DNA of 64,000 nt from Seonamhaeicola sp. ML3 (GTDB lineage: Bacteria > Bacteroidota > Bacteroidia > Flavobacteriales > Flavobacteriaceae). Below, piece after piece: positions 17,742 through 27,185 of this stretch. Where the stretch lies: assembly GCF_023273855.1 (NCBI RefSeq), contig NZ_CP096884.1, positions 3,038,001 through 3,102,000 on the forward strand. The letters run 5' to 3'. The notes beneath the pieces were generated by a model that was not told the origin of the DNA, did not search any database, and saw only the letters and a list, made by a program, of their open reading frames with translations. Within the stretch, counting starts at the first letter, position 1. The number at the start of each line of letters is the position of its first letter. A program made the position numbers and the translations under genes.

Positions 17742-19139
17742 ATGAGTTTCAGAATAGAAAAAGACACCATGGGAGAAGTTAAGGTTCCTGCCGATAAACT
17801 TTGGGGTGCTCAAACAGAACGATCAAGGAACAATTTTAAAATTGGACCTTCGGCTTCAATGCCATTGGAAATTGTTTACGGATTTGCGTACTTAAAAAAA
17901 GCTGCAGCCTATACGAATTGTGAATTGGGTGTTTTGGCCATAGAGAAACGTGATTATATTGCTAAAGTCTGTGATGAAATTTTAGAAGGCAAGCATGATG
18001 ACCAATTTCCTCTTGTAATATGGCAAACAGGCTCTGGAACCCAGAGTAATATGAATGTAAATGAAGTTATTGCAAATAGGGCTCACCAAATAGCTGGACA
18101 TGTTATTGGAGAAGGAGAAAAAACAATACAGCCTAATGACGATGTGAATAAGTCACAATCGTCTAACGATACCTTCCCTACTGGTATGCATATTGCGGCT
18201 TACAAAAAGATAGTTGAAACTACCATTCCGGGAGTAAAACAACTTAGAAATACACTTGATGCCAAATCTAAAGCATTTAAAGATGTTGTTAAAATTGGTA
18301 GAACACACCTTATGGATGCGACGCCAATTACTCTAGGTCAAGAATTATCTGGTTATGTTGCTCAGTTAGACTATGGTATAAAAGCCTTAGAAAACACATT
18401 GCCACACTTAAGTGAATTGGCTTTGGGCGGTACTGCTGTTGGAACAGGATTAAATACTCCTAAAGGCTATGATAAACGAGTAGCCGAATTCATTGCAGAG
18501 TTCACTGGTTTGCCTTTTGTTACCGCTCCAAATAAATTTGAAGCCTTAGCAGCACACGATGCACTTGTAGAAACACATGGAGCTCTTAAACAACTTGCTG
18601 TTTCTTTAAATAAAATTGCTAACGATATTAGGTTAATGGCATCTGGACCAAGAAGTGGTATTGGTGAAATTATTATTCCTGCCAATGAGCCAGGGAGTTC
18701 GATAATGCCAGGAAAAGTAAACCCGACACAATGTGAGGCTATGACTATGGTTTGCGCTCAGGTTATTGGTAATGATGTAACAGTTACTGTTGGAGGCACT
18801 CAAGGTCATTACGAATTAAATGTATTTAAACCCGTGATGGCTGCGAATGTTTTACAATCTGCTCAATTAATTGGCGATGCTTGTGTTAGTTTTGATGTTA
18901 ATTGTGCTGTGGGTATTGAGCCTAATCATGCTACAATTAAAACATTGCTCAATAATTCTTTAATGCTTGTAACCGCACTTAATACCAAAATTGGTTATTA
19001 TAAAGCTGCTGAAATTGCTAATACGGCTCATAAAAACGGTACTACACTTAAAGAAGAAGCTATAAACTTAGGCTATGTCACTGCCGAAGAATATGATGAA
19101 TGGGTAAAACCAGAAGACATGGTTGGTAGCTTAAAATAA
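17742..19139 (+). CDS. fumC: Class II fumarate hydratase
   Basis: The 465-residue enzyme hydrates fumarate to malate in the TCA cycle. The start at 17742 gives the standard N-terminus [16 protein letters not shown]. Seen: [13 protein letters not shown] near 105, the catalytic-histidine region [10 protein letters not shown] near 185 and the superfamily signature [11 protein letters not shown] near 318. It is iron-free class II by these motifs. A terminator follows immediately. It stands alone. Confidence 0.95.
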   Translation: MSFRIEKDTMGEVKVPADKLWGAQTERSRNNFKIGPSASMPLEIVYGFAYLKKAAAYTNCELGVLAIEKRDYIAKVCDEILEGKHDDQFPLVIWQTGSGTQSNMNVNEVIANRAHQIAGHVIGEGEKTIQPNDDVNKSQSSNDTFPTGMHIAAYKKIVETTIPGVKQLRNTLDAKSKAFKDVVKIGRTHLMDATPITLGQELSGYVAQLDYGIKALENTLPHLSELALGGTAVGTGLNTPKGYDKRVAEFIAEFTGLPFVTAPNKFEALAAHDALVETHGALKQLAVSLNKIANDIRLMASGPRSGIGEIIIPANEPGSSIMPGKVNPTQCEAMTMVCAQVIGNDVTVTVGGTQGHYELNVFKPVMAANVLQSAQLIGDACVSFDVNCAVGIEPNHATIKTLLNNSLMLVTALNTKIGYYKAAEIANTAHKNGTTLKEEAINLGYVTAEEYDEWVKPEDMVGSLK

Positions 19140-19160
19140 AAATACTATTACACTAAATAA

Positions 19161-19191
19161 AAAAAACGAATCAATTAACGATTCGTTTTTT
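19161..19191 (+). terminator. Terminator of fumC
   Basis: AAACGAATC / GATTCGTTT hairpin with a 7-base loop, followed by T11, 21 bp after the fumC stop. Confidence 0.9.
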
Positions 19192-19286
19192 TTTTTTGGT
19201 TGGTTAGCTATCAATCCTTAAGTATTTCAATCCAAAAGAATTGATTCAAATATATGATTATTGCTATTGTTATCGATTAACAAATG

Positions 19287-19862
19287 TTAATTGCTATCCA
19301 TTTTTTTTCTAATCCTACTCAACTGTACCGCAGTAATTCCTAAATATGAAGCAATTTGATACTGCGGAATTAAGTTGTCTACATTAGGTATTTGTCGCTT
19401 TAAAGCCAAATACCTTCCCTTTGCATCTAAAGACATAAGCTCTACCAAACGTTTTTCATATTTTACATAAACAATCTCTAAGGCTTTAGTGTACAATCTA
19501 TTAACCTTACTGTTTTTTTTACAAAGTGTCATTAGCGTTTCATAATCAATTTCGTAAATCTTACAATCTGATAATGCTTCGAATACAAAAAGAGAGGTTT
19601 TTTTTGTGAGTAATGCGGTTAAAGATCCCAATAAAGATGTAGACAAATAAAAAGTTTTGTTGAATTCTTTACCGTCTTCTGTAGTAATATAACACCTTAC
19701 TACGCCCTGAACTAACATATATATTTTACTCGGAATCTCTCCGAGTTTAACCAATTGTTCCCCTGTCTTCACTCTTTTAAATACTGCTATTTCGCTTAAT
19801 GCTTCAAAAGTGTCCTCAGAAATATCGGAAAATGAGTTTAAAAAGGCGAAATTCCTATCCAT
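19287..19862 (-). CDS. Crp/Fnr-family transcriptional regulator
   Basis: The 191-residue protein has an N-terminal cyclic-nucleotide-binding-like beta barrel (about 20-115; VKTGEQLVKLGEIPSKIYMLVQGVVR) and a C-terminal helix-turn-helix (QYQIASYLGITAVQLSRIRKK, about 166-187). The full cAMP-contacting RxS motif is not evident, and there are no Fnr-type iron-sulfur cysteines. It belongs to the many short Crp-like regulators of Flavobacteria. Target genes are unknown; nothing adjacent is obviously controlled. Confidence 0.8.
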   Translation of the reverse strand: MDRNFAFLNSFSDISEDTFEALSEIAVFKRVKTGEQLVKLGEIPSKIYMLVQGVVRCYITTEDGKEFNKTFYLSTSLLGSLTALLTKKTSLFVFEALSDCKIYEIDYETLMTLCKKNSKVNRLYTKALEIVYVKYEKRLVELMSLDAKGRYLALKRQIPNVDNLIPQYQIASYLGITAVQLSRIRKKMDSN

Positions 19863-19974
19863 TAAGTTTTAGAGTATAGTTAGGGTTAAAGTATAAATCT
19901 AAAATAGCATCTTTATTATTTTAAACTATCTATTTTCTATTATAAGCAAATAAAGCAGATTAGGTGCAAAAAAG

Positions 19975-20004
19975 AAAAGCCTTAAAGTTTAACTTAAGGC
20001 TTTT
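19975..20004. terminator. Terminator after the coiled-coil protein gene
   Basis: AAAAGCCTTAA / TTAAGGCTTTT hairpin with an 8-base loop lies 21 bp beyond the stop of the minus-strand gene at 20026. Confidence 0.85.
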
Positions 20005-20025
20005 TATAAATGCTGTTAATGTGTG

Positions 20026-20910
20026 TTATTTCAAACTAAACTCTGATGTTGAAACTAAATCTTTATGGTTGTATACATTGACAATATATCGTCCTTTTTC
20101 AAAATCATCTTGACCTTTAGCGGTAACAAACTCACAAACATTAAGATTTTCATTTTCGTAATTAAATTTACTTATAATACTGTAATTTAATGTTTTATCA
20201 TCAAACTGAACCTGCTCATTTAATCCAAGTGTATTGTTTTTTGGATCGATTACTTGTACATATAATTCTTGGTCACCCGCTTGTACTAATCCATTTTTAG
20301 CCACAGTAAAACAAACTCTAATTTTATCTGTTCTGCTGGCTCTTTCGGTTGGAATTAATTTCCCAGATGTTCTTTCTATTACACCAAAACCTTTTAAACC
20401 AACTGTTCCTAGTATAGCTGCATTTTCTACAACTTCTGCAAGTGCTGTATTTTGAACTAATAATGAATCTGTAAACATAGTACTTGCTTCGAGCTTAACA
20501 CGAGTACTGTCTAAGGATGTCGCTAAATAAGAATTCTCAAGCTTTAATGAATCGTTTTGTGCCAATAATACATCCATTTCCTTTTGAAGTGATAAATACT
20601 TCTTCTTATATCTCCACAAACTCTTCACGTTAGTTTCAGATATTTTTAAAGAATCTATTAAACCTTGAATTCTGTCTCTAGCTTCTACAAGATTCTCATT
20701 GGCAACTTTGTTCTCGCTTATAGCTTCGTCATATTGCGTGGCCATAGTTTTGAGTTCGTTCATTACTAGTTGCTTTTCATCTTTTAACTCGTTTTGAGCT
20801 TTTTTGCTATCACTGTAAAGATTCATTGTATAAAATCCTATACCTAAAAATAAGGCCAAAGCTATTCCTAAAGCTATTTTTAACTTTTTGCTACTATTGT
20901 TTCCTTCCAT
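20026..20910 (-). CDS. Membrane-anchored coiled-coil protein, unknown
   Basis: The 294-residue protein has a lysine-rich start, one transmembrane helix (about 10-28), a long coiled coil (about 32-165; repeated LKDEKQLVMNELKT-type heptads) and a C-terminal beta-rich domain of ~120 residues (GFGVIERTSGKLIPTERASRTDKIRVCF). The layout suggests an envelope protein with a periplasmic stalk and head. I know similar unnamed proteins in Flavobacteria but no function. It is divergent from the arginase-fold gene. Confidence 0.65.
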   Translation of the reverse strand: MEGNNSSKKLKIALGIALALFLGIGFYTMNLYSDSKKAQNELKDEKQLVMNELKTMATQYDEAISENKVANENLVEARDRIQGLIDSLKISETNVKSLWRYKKKYLSLQKEMDVLLAQNDSLKLENSYLATSLDSTRVKLEASTMFTDSLLVQNTALAEVVENAAILGTVGLKGFGVIERTSGKLIPTERASRTDKIRVCFTVAKNGLVQAGDQELYVQVIDPKNNTLGLNEQVQFDDKTLNYSIISKFNYENENLNVCEFVTAKGQDDFEKGRYIVNVYNHKDLVSTSEFSLK

Positions 20911-20996
20911 AATTACTTGTTTTTAATGTTAGTGTTTACTATTTCTTTATTTTTTTTATGCCGTAAATGATTTACTTTTATTGAAAAATATACTTG

Positions 20997-22007
20997 ATGG
21001 ACAAACTGGTTCTTTTTAACAATACGTCTAAAAATAAACTTTTAAATAAACGCACTGGCGAAACTAAATTTGGTCAACATGCTAAAACATTAACTAGCAT
21101 TTCTAACATATACGAACAACTTAAAAATTTGGATGTTCAATATGTGATTTTTGGAATACCTAATGGCGTAAAAAAAACAAAAAGTTCTGCAAACACTAAG
21201 TTTTCAAGTACTTGGGAGGCTGCCTTAGATGCTATTTTAAATATTCAAAACAACAAATATATTAAGGCGAAAGAGGTCTTAATTTTAGGACATTTGGATT
21301 TTAATTCAGAAATAAATCTAATTTCTAATCTTAATCCCATAAAAAAGAACAAACAAAAGAAAACCCGAGATTTAATCGAGAAAATGGATTCTTATGTGTC
21401 CAACCTTGTATATCAAATTGTTGCTTCTGGAAAGAAACCAATAATTATAGGCGGAAACAGATGTCATGCCTATGGTAATATAAAGGGAAGTGCTCTTGCT
21501 CTAAATTCTGCAGTAAATGCCATCAACCTAAATGCACAACCGAGTTTTAAACCTAAAGAGAATAACTCTATAAATTGTGGTTTTAGTAATGCATTCGCAG
21601 AAGGTTTTTTAGATAGATGTTTCTTTTTTGGATTACACGAGAATTATACAGCAGAAAAAACCTTAGACACAATAAATAAAGTAAAAGCTATTAAATACAA
21701 TACTTTTGAAAATATTGAAATTAGAAAAGATTTAGAGCTTAATTCGGAAATGGAACGTGCTTTAAAACATGTATCTAAAACTGCATTTGGTATTGAAATT
21801 GACTGTAATGCTATTAAAGATTTACCCAATAGTGCAGTTACACCTAGTGGATTTTCTGTGAATCAAGCAAGAACATTAGTAAGCTATTTTGGAAACCACG
21901 ATAACGCTCAATATTTGCATATAAGTGAAGTCTCAACAAAAAAGAAAACAGCTAAACACGTTGGTAATTTTATCACTTATTTAATAACCGATTTTATAAA
22001 GGCTTAA
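20997..22007 (+). CDS. Arginase/formimidoylglutamase-fold protein with degraded metal site
   Basis: The 336-residue protein (ATG at 20997; a TTG one codon earlier is also in frame) aligns by eye with ureohydrolases, but the Mn-binding motifs are altered. GGGHxxAYGN becomes GGNRCHAYGN (152-161), NFDAHxD becomes NLNAQPS (178-184), and the third motif DxD becomes EID (267-269). At least three or four of the six usual ligands are replaced. Known members hydrolyse guanidino or formimino groups; this copy is probably not a normal hydrolase. Its 3' end overlaps the convergent gene by 14 bp. Confidence 0.65.
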   Translation: MDKLVLFNNTSKNKLLNKRTGETKFGQHAKTLTSISNIYEQLKNLDVQYVIFGIPNGVKKTKSSANTKFSSTWEAALDAILNIQNNKYIKAKEVLILGHLDFNSEINLISNLNPIKKNKQKKTRDLIEKMDSYVSNLVYQIVASGKKPIIIGGNRCHAYGNIKGSALALNSAVNAINLNAQPSFKPKENNSINCGFSNAFAEGFLDRCFFFGLHENYTAEKTLDTINKVKAIKYNTFENIEIRKDLELNSEMERALKHVSKTAFGIEIDCNAIKDLPNSAVTPSGFSVNQARTLVSYFGNHDNAQYLHISEVSTKKKTAKHVGNFITYLITDFIKA

Positions 22008-22518
22008 AAAGAACACCGCTGTTCATAATATCATCCAGGTCTTTACAATAACTGCCTTCTTTCTCACACAGTACAGCTAGAGTTTCAATAATTAACTGAT
22101 TCACCTCGCTGTTTTTTGGATATATGGCGTAAGCTAATTTAAACTCTTTATAGGCACCAAGTTCCCTACCTTGTTGCAACCTACGCTTTCCAGAGTTCAT
22201 TAAGAAATTAAAGGCTTTTTGTTTCTTTTTTTCTCGTAGTGCCATAGTTTCTTTTTTGTGTTTAATGGAGTAGGCTTCAAATTTTACAACAATTGGATTC
22301 AACAGCATAATTGTAGAAACAACAATCAATAACAGAGTTGAAATACCTAGAACGAGCTTTTTCTTATAAAACTTGAGCTTTAGGATATAAGTCTTCAACC
22401 AAATCGAAAATGGAGGTTTAAAAGAAATTTCAGTTCCATTAGAAATTGGTTTCCTAATAGAACTTATTAATTCTCTTTCCCTTTTGGTTTTGTAATCTAA
22501 TTCTAGGTAATCGAACAT
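21994..22518 (-). CDS. Single-pass membrane protein with helical repeat-like tail, unknown
   Basis: The 174-residue protein has a basic cytoplasmic N-terminus, one transmembrane helix (about 56-75), a charged linker and a C-terminal region (GKRRLQQGRELGAYKEFKLAYAIYPKN, about 108-135) resembling a single TPR unit. It contains two cysteines near the C-terminus. The end overlaps the convergent arginase-fold gene by 14 bp. No family is recognised. Confidence 0.55.
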   Translation of the reverse strand: MFDYLELDYKTKRERELISSIRKPISNGTEISFKPPFSIWLKTYILKLKFYKKKLVLGISTLLLIVVSTIMLLNPIVVKFEAYSIKHKKETMALREKKKQKAFNFLMNSGKRRLQQGRELGAYKEFKLAYAIYPKNSEVNQLIIETLAVLCEKEGSYCKDLDDIMNSGVLFKPL

Positions 22519-22592
22519 TTAAGACTTTATTTATAAGTCTTATACTTGAAACTATTGTTACATCAAGTAAATACTTATAAACCGAGAATATT

Positions 22593-23099
22593 TTAATAGC
22601 TCAATAAATGAAGATTTTGTGCAAGATAGAGCAATGTAGAAAAACACAAGCCAAGTACACAGGCTAGAATGTTTATTCCAAAAGATTGGTTTTTGTCTAT
22701 TTTATAATAACCGAAAACCACCCTTTTTAAATTCATAATTATTAGGAGTAATGTAATTACTATCACAAAAGTTACTAAAAAAACTAACCCTTGGAAATCA
22801 CTAAATTCATCCATGGAAAATTGAAACAACGAATACCAAGATATCAAATAAAGGTAAGATGTTACAAATAACCACCCTATCTTGTTCTTTAAAAAAACAC
22901 CAATTAAAGGAAAAGTTATTAGGATGCAAGCATGAAGACTTCTAGAACGTTCTAGTGACCCTATTATTCCATAATAATCATATTCGCCATAACCTCCTAG
23001 CCTCAGAAAATCAATAAAATAAGCTATCCCTGAGTAATAGATATATCCTGCTAAAACGAATATAGTAGCATGAACTACGTGAACTATTTTAAATTTCAT
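22593..23099 (-). CDS. Small polytopic membrane protein, unknown
   Basis: The 168-residue protein has four to five predicted transmembrane helices and no obvious soluble domain. A GGYGEYDYYG loop lies near residue 36. Its ATG overlaps the TGA stop of the interrupted small gene upstream (23096-23098), so it is coupled to the preceding run of minus-strand genes and may be their last member. No function can be proposed. Confidence 0.55.
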   Translation of the reverse strand: MKFKIVHVVHATIFVLAGYIYYSGIAYFIDFLRLGGYGEYDYYGIIGSLERSRSLHACILITFPLIGVFLKNKIGWLFVTSYLYLISWYSLFQFSMDEFSDFQGLVFLVTFVIVITLLLIIMNLKRVVFGYYKIDKNQSFGINILACVLGLCFSTLLYLAQNLHLLSY

Positions 23100-23371
23100 C
23101 GATTAATGAAATAATAAAAGGCAACAAACAAAATCAGGAAAATGGTAAAATATAGTATGTGATCTAAAAAATTCTCCTTTTGGATTTTTGATTTAATCTT
23201 TGACTTCAAGCGCTTAAGCTCTTTTGGTTTCAGTTCTGGGAAATCAAACTCAGGCTTTTTTCGGGAATTTCAAGACAAATATCTTGTTTTATCAAACCTT
23301 CCTTCTGCCTTTTCCTTTCTGGCATTTCGTCTTTGTACAAGCGCTCTAAAATGTCCTATACTACCATGCAT
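23096..23371 (-). pseudogene. Small membrane protein gene interrupted by an in-frame TGA
   Basis: A 92-codon minus-strand frame starts at the ATG at 23371. After 33 residues (ending DKTRYLS) a TGA occurs at 23270-23272. The same frame then continues with a clearly coding-like stretch, KKPEFDFPELKPKELKRLK, a C-terminal transmembrane helix (ILYFTIFLILFVAFYYF) and a final TGA that overlaps the next gene's ATG. No ATG lies between the two parts. This looks like a recent nonsense mutation, a sequencing error or, less likely, stop readthrough. Confidence 0.6.
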
Positions 23372-23377
23372 GGTATT

Positions 23378-25060
23378 TTAGTTTATTGATTTTAAGGAAT
23401 CTATCTGTTTTTGAAGTTGTTCTATTTGTATTTCTTTTTCAGTTTTGATTATGGTGGAATCTATAACTGTTTCTACAATATCAATTTCCTTAGATTGTTC
23501 AACGAAGTAATAACCTATACCCTCACTGGCTCGCCAGGCTTCACTGAGTTGATCATAAACGGTTTTATCCCACTGACTGGGGTGTTTTACATCAATCCAA
23601 ACCACATCACGATATTCGCTATCCACTAACGCCAAATCCGGTGTTGCAGAACCATCGAACTTTTCGGCTTCATTGTCTCTGATAGCCGAAATAGTCCCCA
23701 AAAAGAACATACGCTTTCTACCAGCTATATTTTTTATATATGGTCTAAATTCTACAGGTTTATTAACCGACCAATCGAATTCTTTTCTAGATTCAATAAC
23801 CTTTAATGGCATAGCCGAAACCCCAGCATAACCTTGCTTTTTCGCAGCATGGTCATAGTAATACAACTTATCGGTACCGTCAGCAGGAATAAATACACTA
23901 AAAGTTAAACTAGTACGCTCATCTCCTACAGGTTCTAACCCGAACCAATGGTATAATCCGCTATAAGCACCAGAATCTGAATCTGAAAAATCAAAATCGG
24001 TTACAAATGGTTGCTGGTTTTGATCATCTGCCAAAACAGGAATTTTTACAGCTGTTTTCATATTCCATGGCAATGGATCACTAAAACCGCCCAAGAACTT
24101 TAAGGATTCAGCCTGAATTCTTGATACTTTTTCAGCCAAAGTGTTCTGACGTGTTAGATAAGGGTAGTTGACCATGTCTTCGGGACTTATATAAGTACCC
24201 TTCCCAATCAAAATACGCTCTATATAATCGCCGAAATCATGTTCCCCAGCATCAACGACCATCACACCACCAAAAGTTGGGTAAGGGACTAAAAAACCTT
24301 TCCATTTAATTAAACTCACCACTTGCACCCATTGCCCCGTATCATTTTTCATATAATATGTATCACTGGGTTCTAAAGTAAATAGCTGAAAAATATTGAA
24401 CCTTTGTACAACGGCATTGTATGTATTTCTACTAAATTTTAAAGATTCCCCTATGGAGAAGGTTACCGGAATTCTATTTTCACTTGAAAACCTAGGAAAA
24501 GGTGTTGTACTTGATACCGAGAATACTTCTTCTGTGTTATCTGTGATTCCTTGCCATACGTACTTTTCGGTTGGCTGAATGGCCATGGTCCATTTATTTT
24601 CATCGTCAACCCTAACCAAATGTGGTAAGGATACATCTTTGGTTTCTCCCACACTCTCATTAGCCATAGAAAAAATATTCCGCAATGGTTGGATACGTTC
24701 GTTTTGTGTTAATGGCAATTCACCTATTTCAACCCGGTTTAAACTATTGAAAACATTATAAGTCTTCATGTAGTCGTACATTTTAAAATGCCAACCCACC
24801 GCGTACAAAACACCAAAAAACAATAACAAAATTCCAAGGATTCCTAATCGACCACCTGTACTGGCTGTTTTTCTGAATTTTCTAAGTCCGAAAAGCAAGA
24901 CTAAACCACTAAGCAGAATAATGAAAATGTATTTTCTAAGAAACAATAAGAATGGCTGATAGTCGTCCCTTAAAACGAACAATAGGATTAGAAGAATTAA
25001 TCCCAAAATAATTGTGATTCGCTTTTGTTTTGGTCCTTTGCTCCAATAAGATTTTATCAT
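23378..25060 (-). CDS. Large membrane-anchored protein, unknown
   Basis: The 560-residue protein has three N-terminal transmembrane helices (about 15-29, 42-58, 75-92), a long soluble region rich in aromatic residues and turns, with a conserved-looking GKGTYISPEDMVNYPYL stretch near 290, and a C-terminal coiled coil (TEKEIQIEQLQKQIDSLK). The soluble domain is probably extracytoplasmic. I recognise no enzyme motif. It is 6 bp upstream of the interrupted small membrane gene and follows the 25.2-kb membrane gene, separated by a repeat. It is probably a component of the 23-33 kb system. Confidence 0.6.
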   Translation of the reverse strand: MIKSYWSKGPKQKRITIILGLILLILLFVLRDDYQPFLLFLRKYIFIILLSGLVLLFGLRKFRKTASTGGRLGILGILLLFFGVLYAVGWHFKMYDYMKTYNVFNSLNRVEIGELPLTQNERIQPLRNIFSMANESVGETKDVSLPHLVRVDDENKWTMAIQPTEKYVWQGITDNTEEVFSVSSTTPFPRFSSENRIPVTFSIGESLKFSRNTYNAVVQRFNIFQLFTLEPSDTYYMKNDTGQWVQVVSLIKWKGFLVPYPTFGGVMVVDAGEHDFGDYIERILIGKGTYISPEDMVNYPYLTRQNTLAEKVSRIQAESLKFLGGFSDPLPWNMKTAVKIPVLADDQNQQPFVTDFDFSDSDSGAYSGLYHWFGLEPVGDERTSLTFSVFIPADGTDKLYYYDHAAKKQGYAGVSAMPLKVIESRKEFDWSVNKPVEFRPYIKNIAGRKRMFFLGTISAIRDNEAEKFDGSATPDLALVDSEYRDVVWIDVKHPSQWDKTVYDQLSEAWRASEGIGYYFVEQSKEIDIVETVIDSTIIKTEKEIQIEQLQKQIDSLKSIN

Positions 25061-25080
25061 GGTTTTTTATTTTGTCGTTG

Positions 25081-25156
25081 CGAATCGCGCTTGAGCGTGA
25101 TGCGGCAATCTATAATTTCTAAAAGATTACTTCGTCATACTTCCTCGTAATGACGT
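25081..25156. repeat. REP-like palindromic intergenic element
   Basis: It contains GCGAATCGCGCTTGAGCGTGA with a GCG...CGC pairing, then AGATTACTTCGTCATACTTC leading to CGTAATGACG. The second part resembles a degenerate copy of the 'attgcgaggnacgaagcaatct' unit that also appears at 31503-31535 and 56238-56301, which suggests one dispersed family. Confidence 0.6.
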
Positions 25157-25693
25157 CTATTTTAAATAACCTTTATCTTTTAAACGCTCTCTAGCACTTT
25201 TACCATCCTTTTTCGGTGTCTCCTCCTTAATTTCTTCCTCTTGTTCAACCTCGACATCTTTAGTTTTTATATCCTCAATGATATCTTTTCCTTTTTCAAT
25301 GGTATCCTTTACCACCTCTCCCAAACTATCACTTTTCTCCTCTATTACCTTACCAGATTTCAAGACAAAATTTGCCAAGTAGGTACCTAATATTGTCCCC
25401 ACAGAAATTGATGAAAATGCCGAAATTCCATTGTAACTTGTAAAGATTTCAAATGGTGATAAAAATTGTATTATTAATCCAACTAGTAAAAAGAAACCAA
25501 CCACATAAACTAACCTTGGCAAAAAAGCTTGCTTGAACACAAAGCCCTTTTTATCCTCCAACTTCATTTGTAACTCTTTACTATTAAATATCTTGTTGAA
25601 AAAACGGTACAGCTTATTACCTTGAGATTCTCTCCAATAAATGAAAATCCCAAAAAGAATAGCTGCAATGAAAATTACTAAATCTAGTCCCAT
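25157..25693 (-). CDS. Membrane protein with acidic/lysine-rich tail, unknown
   Basis: From the ATG at 25693 the product is 178 residues. It begins directly with a transmembrane helix (MGLDLVIFIAAILFGIFIYW), has two or three more around 62-120 and ends in a charged tail (EVEQEEEIKEETPKKDGKSARERLKDKGYLK). An upstream in-frame ATG at 25753 would add 20 residues encoded by a repeat element and is rejected. The tail could bind a cytoplasmic partner such as the AAA+ ATPase made from the same run of genes. Confidence 0.6.
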   Translation of the reverse strand: MGLDLVIFIAAILFGIFIYWRESQGNKLYRFFNKIFNSKELQMKLEDKKGFVFKQAFLPRLVYVVGFFLLVGLIIQFLSPFEIFTSYNGISAFSSISVGTILGTYLANFVLKSGKVIEEKSDSLGEVVKDTIEKGKDIIEDIKTKDVEVEQEEEIKEETPKKDGKSARERLKDKGYLK

Positions 25694-25710
25694 AAGTCTA
25701 TAATTTTTAA

Positions 25711-25835
25711 AGGCTCTCCTCCTTTTTAAGGAGGAGTGGATTACAATTTGCAAAATTGTAAGACGAGGTGGTTATTTACCCTTCCGTATTTAATTCTTGC
25801 GGAATTAAATCCACCTTCCCTTCAAAAGGGAAGGA
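25711..25835. repeat. Cluster of four consecutive palindromes
   Basis: Four hairpins follow one another: CTCCTCCTT/AAGGAGGAG (25715-25735), a TTACAATTT/AAATTGTAA unit (about 25741-25761), TAATTC/GAATTA (about 25791-25807) and CCTTCCCTT/AAGGGAAGG (about 25813-25834). The arrangement resembles composite REP elements. It fills the junction between two minus-strand genes. Confidence 0.65.
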
Positions 25836-25866
25836 ACTTTTGTTATATAATATTAGTCTTTATTTT

Positions 25867-27111
25867 CTAAATATTGTTACTAATGGTCTCTACAACCCAG
25901 TCTTTTAAAGACTCGTCCCATGCTTCAAACTTATCATAGAAATCCTCTTTATCATACCAATACCAATACAAAACATCTTTGGGAGCCACATTTACCAAAA
26001 GCTTCCAAATTAAATCTTGATGTCTAGCTTCTAATGATGAATGCGGTTTATGTAAAGCATCAAACATTTTGGGGTCCACTATATCGGCTATCTTAAACTG
26101 GTTGCTGGTCTCTAATTTTTCTAAATATCGTTCAACACTCATTACTTTTTTACGCGTGTCTATATCCAGTTTATTCAAGTAGCTTTTATAAAGTATCGGA
26201 TTGCTAAGAATATCTTTTATTGGGTGTTCCGTTTTCTTTAAGTGAAGTGACATTTCATACTTCTTGATACGCTCGTATCTCTCTGTTTTTACAGCTGTTT
26301 CCAAATTATACTCAATGATGATATGTTCTCGTAATTTCACCATTAATTCCTTTTGCTCTATATGGAAAATCAGTACTTCGTAATTGGTATCCTTTATTAC
26401 TTCTTTGTGCCATTTTTTGTCTTCAAAAATCACTATGGGAGATATAAAATCTCGCAGGACATAAACACCTCCAAAAGCTCTGGTGTAAAAAGAACTTACT
26501 TTAAAGTCTATAGCTGGAAGTTCTAAATCCCTATCACGTAAATCCCCATACTTCTTAGCAGATTTCAATAATTCAGCATGAACATCTTCATCAATAAAAT
26601 TATAATCTCGCTTAAATTTTTCTATTAACTCAAGTTGCTCCCTTTGCTGATGATACAGATTATTCATGAAATGAAAATTAATACGTATCGTGTTATATTT
26701 TAGAACATCTAAAGGTTCATAAAAAGCATCTATTTTTTGGTCAAAATCAATACAAATAGCAGAGTCTCTGGTTATATCTTTAATTTTATCGCCATACACC
26801 TTAAAAATATGTTTCATCATATCCCTATCAAACGTATGGAAAGGGAAATATACCGGTTTACCTTTCTGTAGGGGCGTAATAATAATACCATGAGGATTAG
26901 CTTCCCCATTGTTCAAGTAATTTAAATCACCTTTTTCTTCGGCTATTTCTGGACTCCACCCTATACCATCGATTAAAAAGTTCTTAAGTTTTGTTGGGGT
27001 AAAGCCAAGTTTTATCAAGCATTTATTATAGCGCTCAACCAATTTTCCACTTACGGGAATGAGTTCACTCTTATATAAATTGGCTTCTATTAGTTTTTGC
27101 ATTTCTGTCAT
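25867..27111 (-). CDS. Unknown soluble protein (~411-414 aa)
   Basis: The protein is predicted to be cytoplasmic, with no signal or membrane segment. It mixes helical, charged regions with an alpha/beta-like middle (HGIIITPLQKGKPVYFPFHTFDRDMM near 75-100) and ends in a tryptophan/tyrosine-rich stretch (DVLYWYWYDKEDFYDKF). I cannot name the family. Translation may start at the ATG at 27111, which lies inside a REP element whose GCAGGA acts as an apparent ribosome-binding site, or at the ATG at 27102. It sits between the NUDIX and membrane genes. Confidence 0.55.
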   Translation of the reverse strand: MTEMQKLIEANLYKSELIPVSGKLVERYNKCLIKLGFTPTKLKNFLIDGIGWSPEIAEEKGDLNYLNNGEANPHGIIITPLQKGKPVYFPFHTFDRDMMKHIFKVYGDKIKDITRDSAICIDFDQKIDAFYEPLDVLKYNTIRINFHFMNNLYHQQREQLELIEKFKRDYNFIDEDVHAELLKSAKKYGDLRDRDLELPAIDFKVSSFYTRAFGGVYVLRDFISPIVIFEDKKWHKEVIKDTNYEVLIFHIEQKELMVKLREHIIIEYNLETAVKTERYERIKKYEMSLHLKKTEHPIKDILSNPILYKSYLNKLDIDTRKKVMSVERYLEKLETSNQFKIADIVDPKMFDALHKPHSSLEARHQDLIWKLLVNVAPKDVLYWYWYDKEDFYDKFEAWDESLKDWVVETISNNI

Positions 27112-27183
27112 TCCTGCGAAAGCAGGAATCTATTTTTTATTTTAAACTATACTTTGTGGATTCCCGCCTGAGCGGGAATGACA
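27112..27183. repeat. REP-like element with two hairpins
   Basis: Two inverted repeats are visible: ATTCCTGC / GCAGGAAT at 27112-27130 and ATTCCCGC / GCGGGAAT at about 27161-27180, each ending in an 'AATGACA'-like flank. Its left edge merges with the start codon region of the 27111 gene. Confidence 0.7.
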
Positions 27184-27185
27184 AA

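Noticed and set aside
23270-23272. TGA as a selenocysteine codon
   Set aside because: No SECIS-like hairpin is evident just downstream, no Sec machinery is in the window, and the protein is a small membrane protein without a redox motif.
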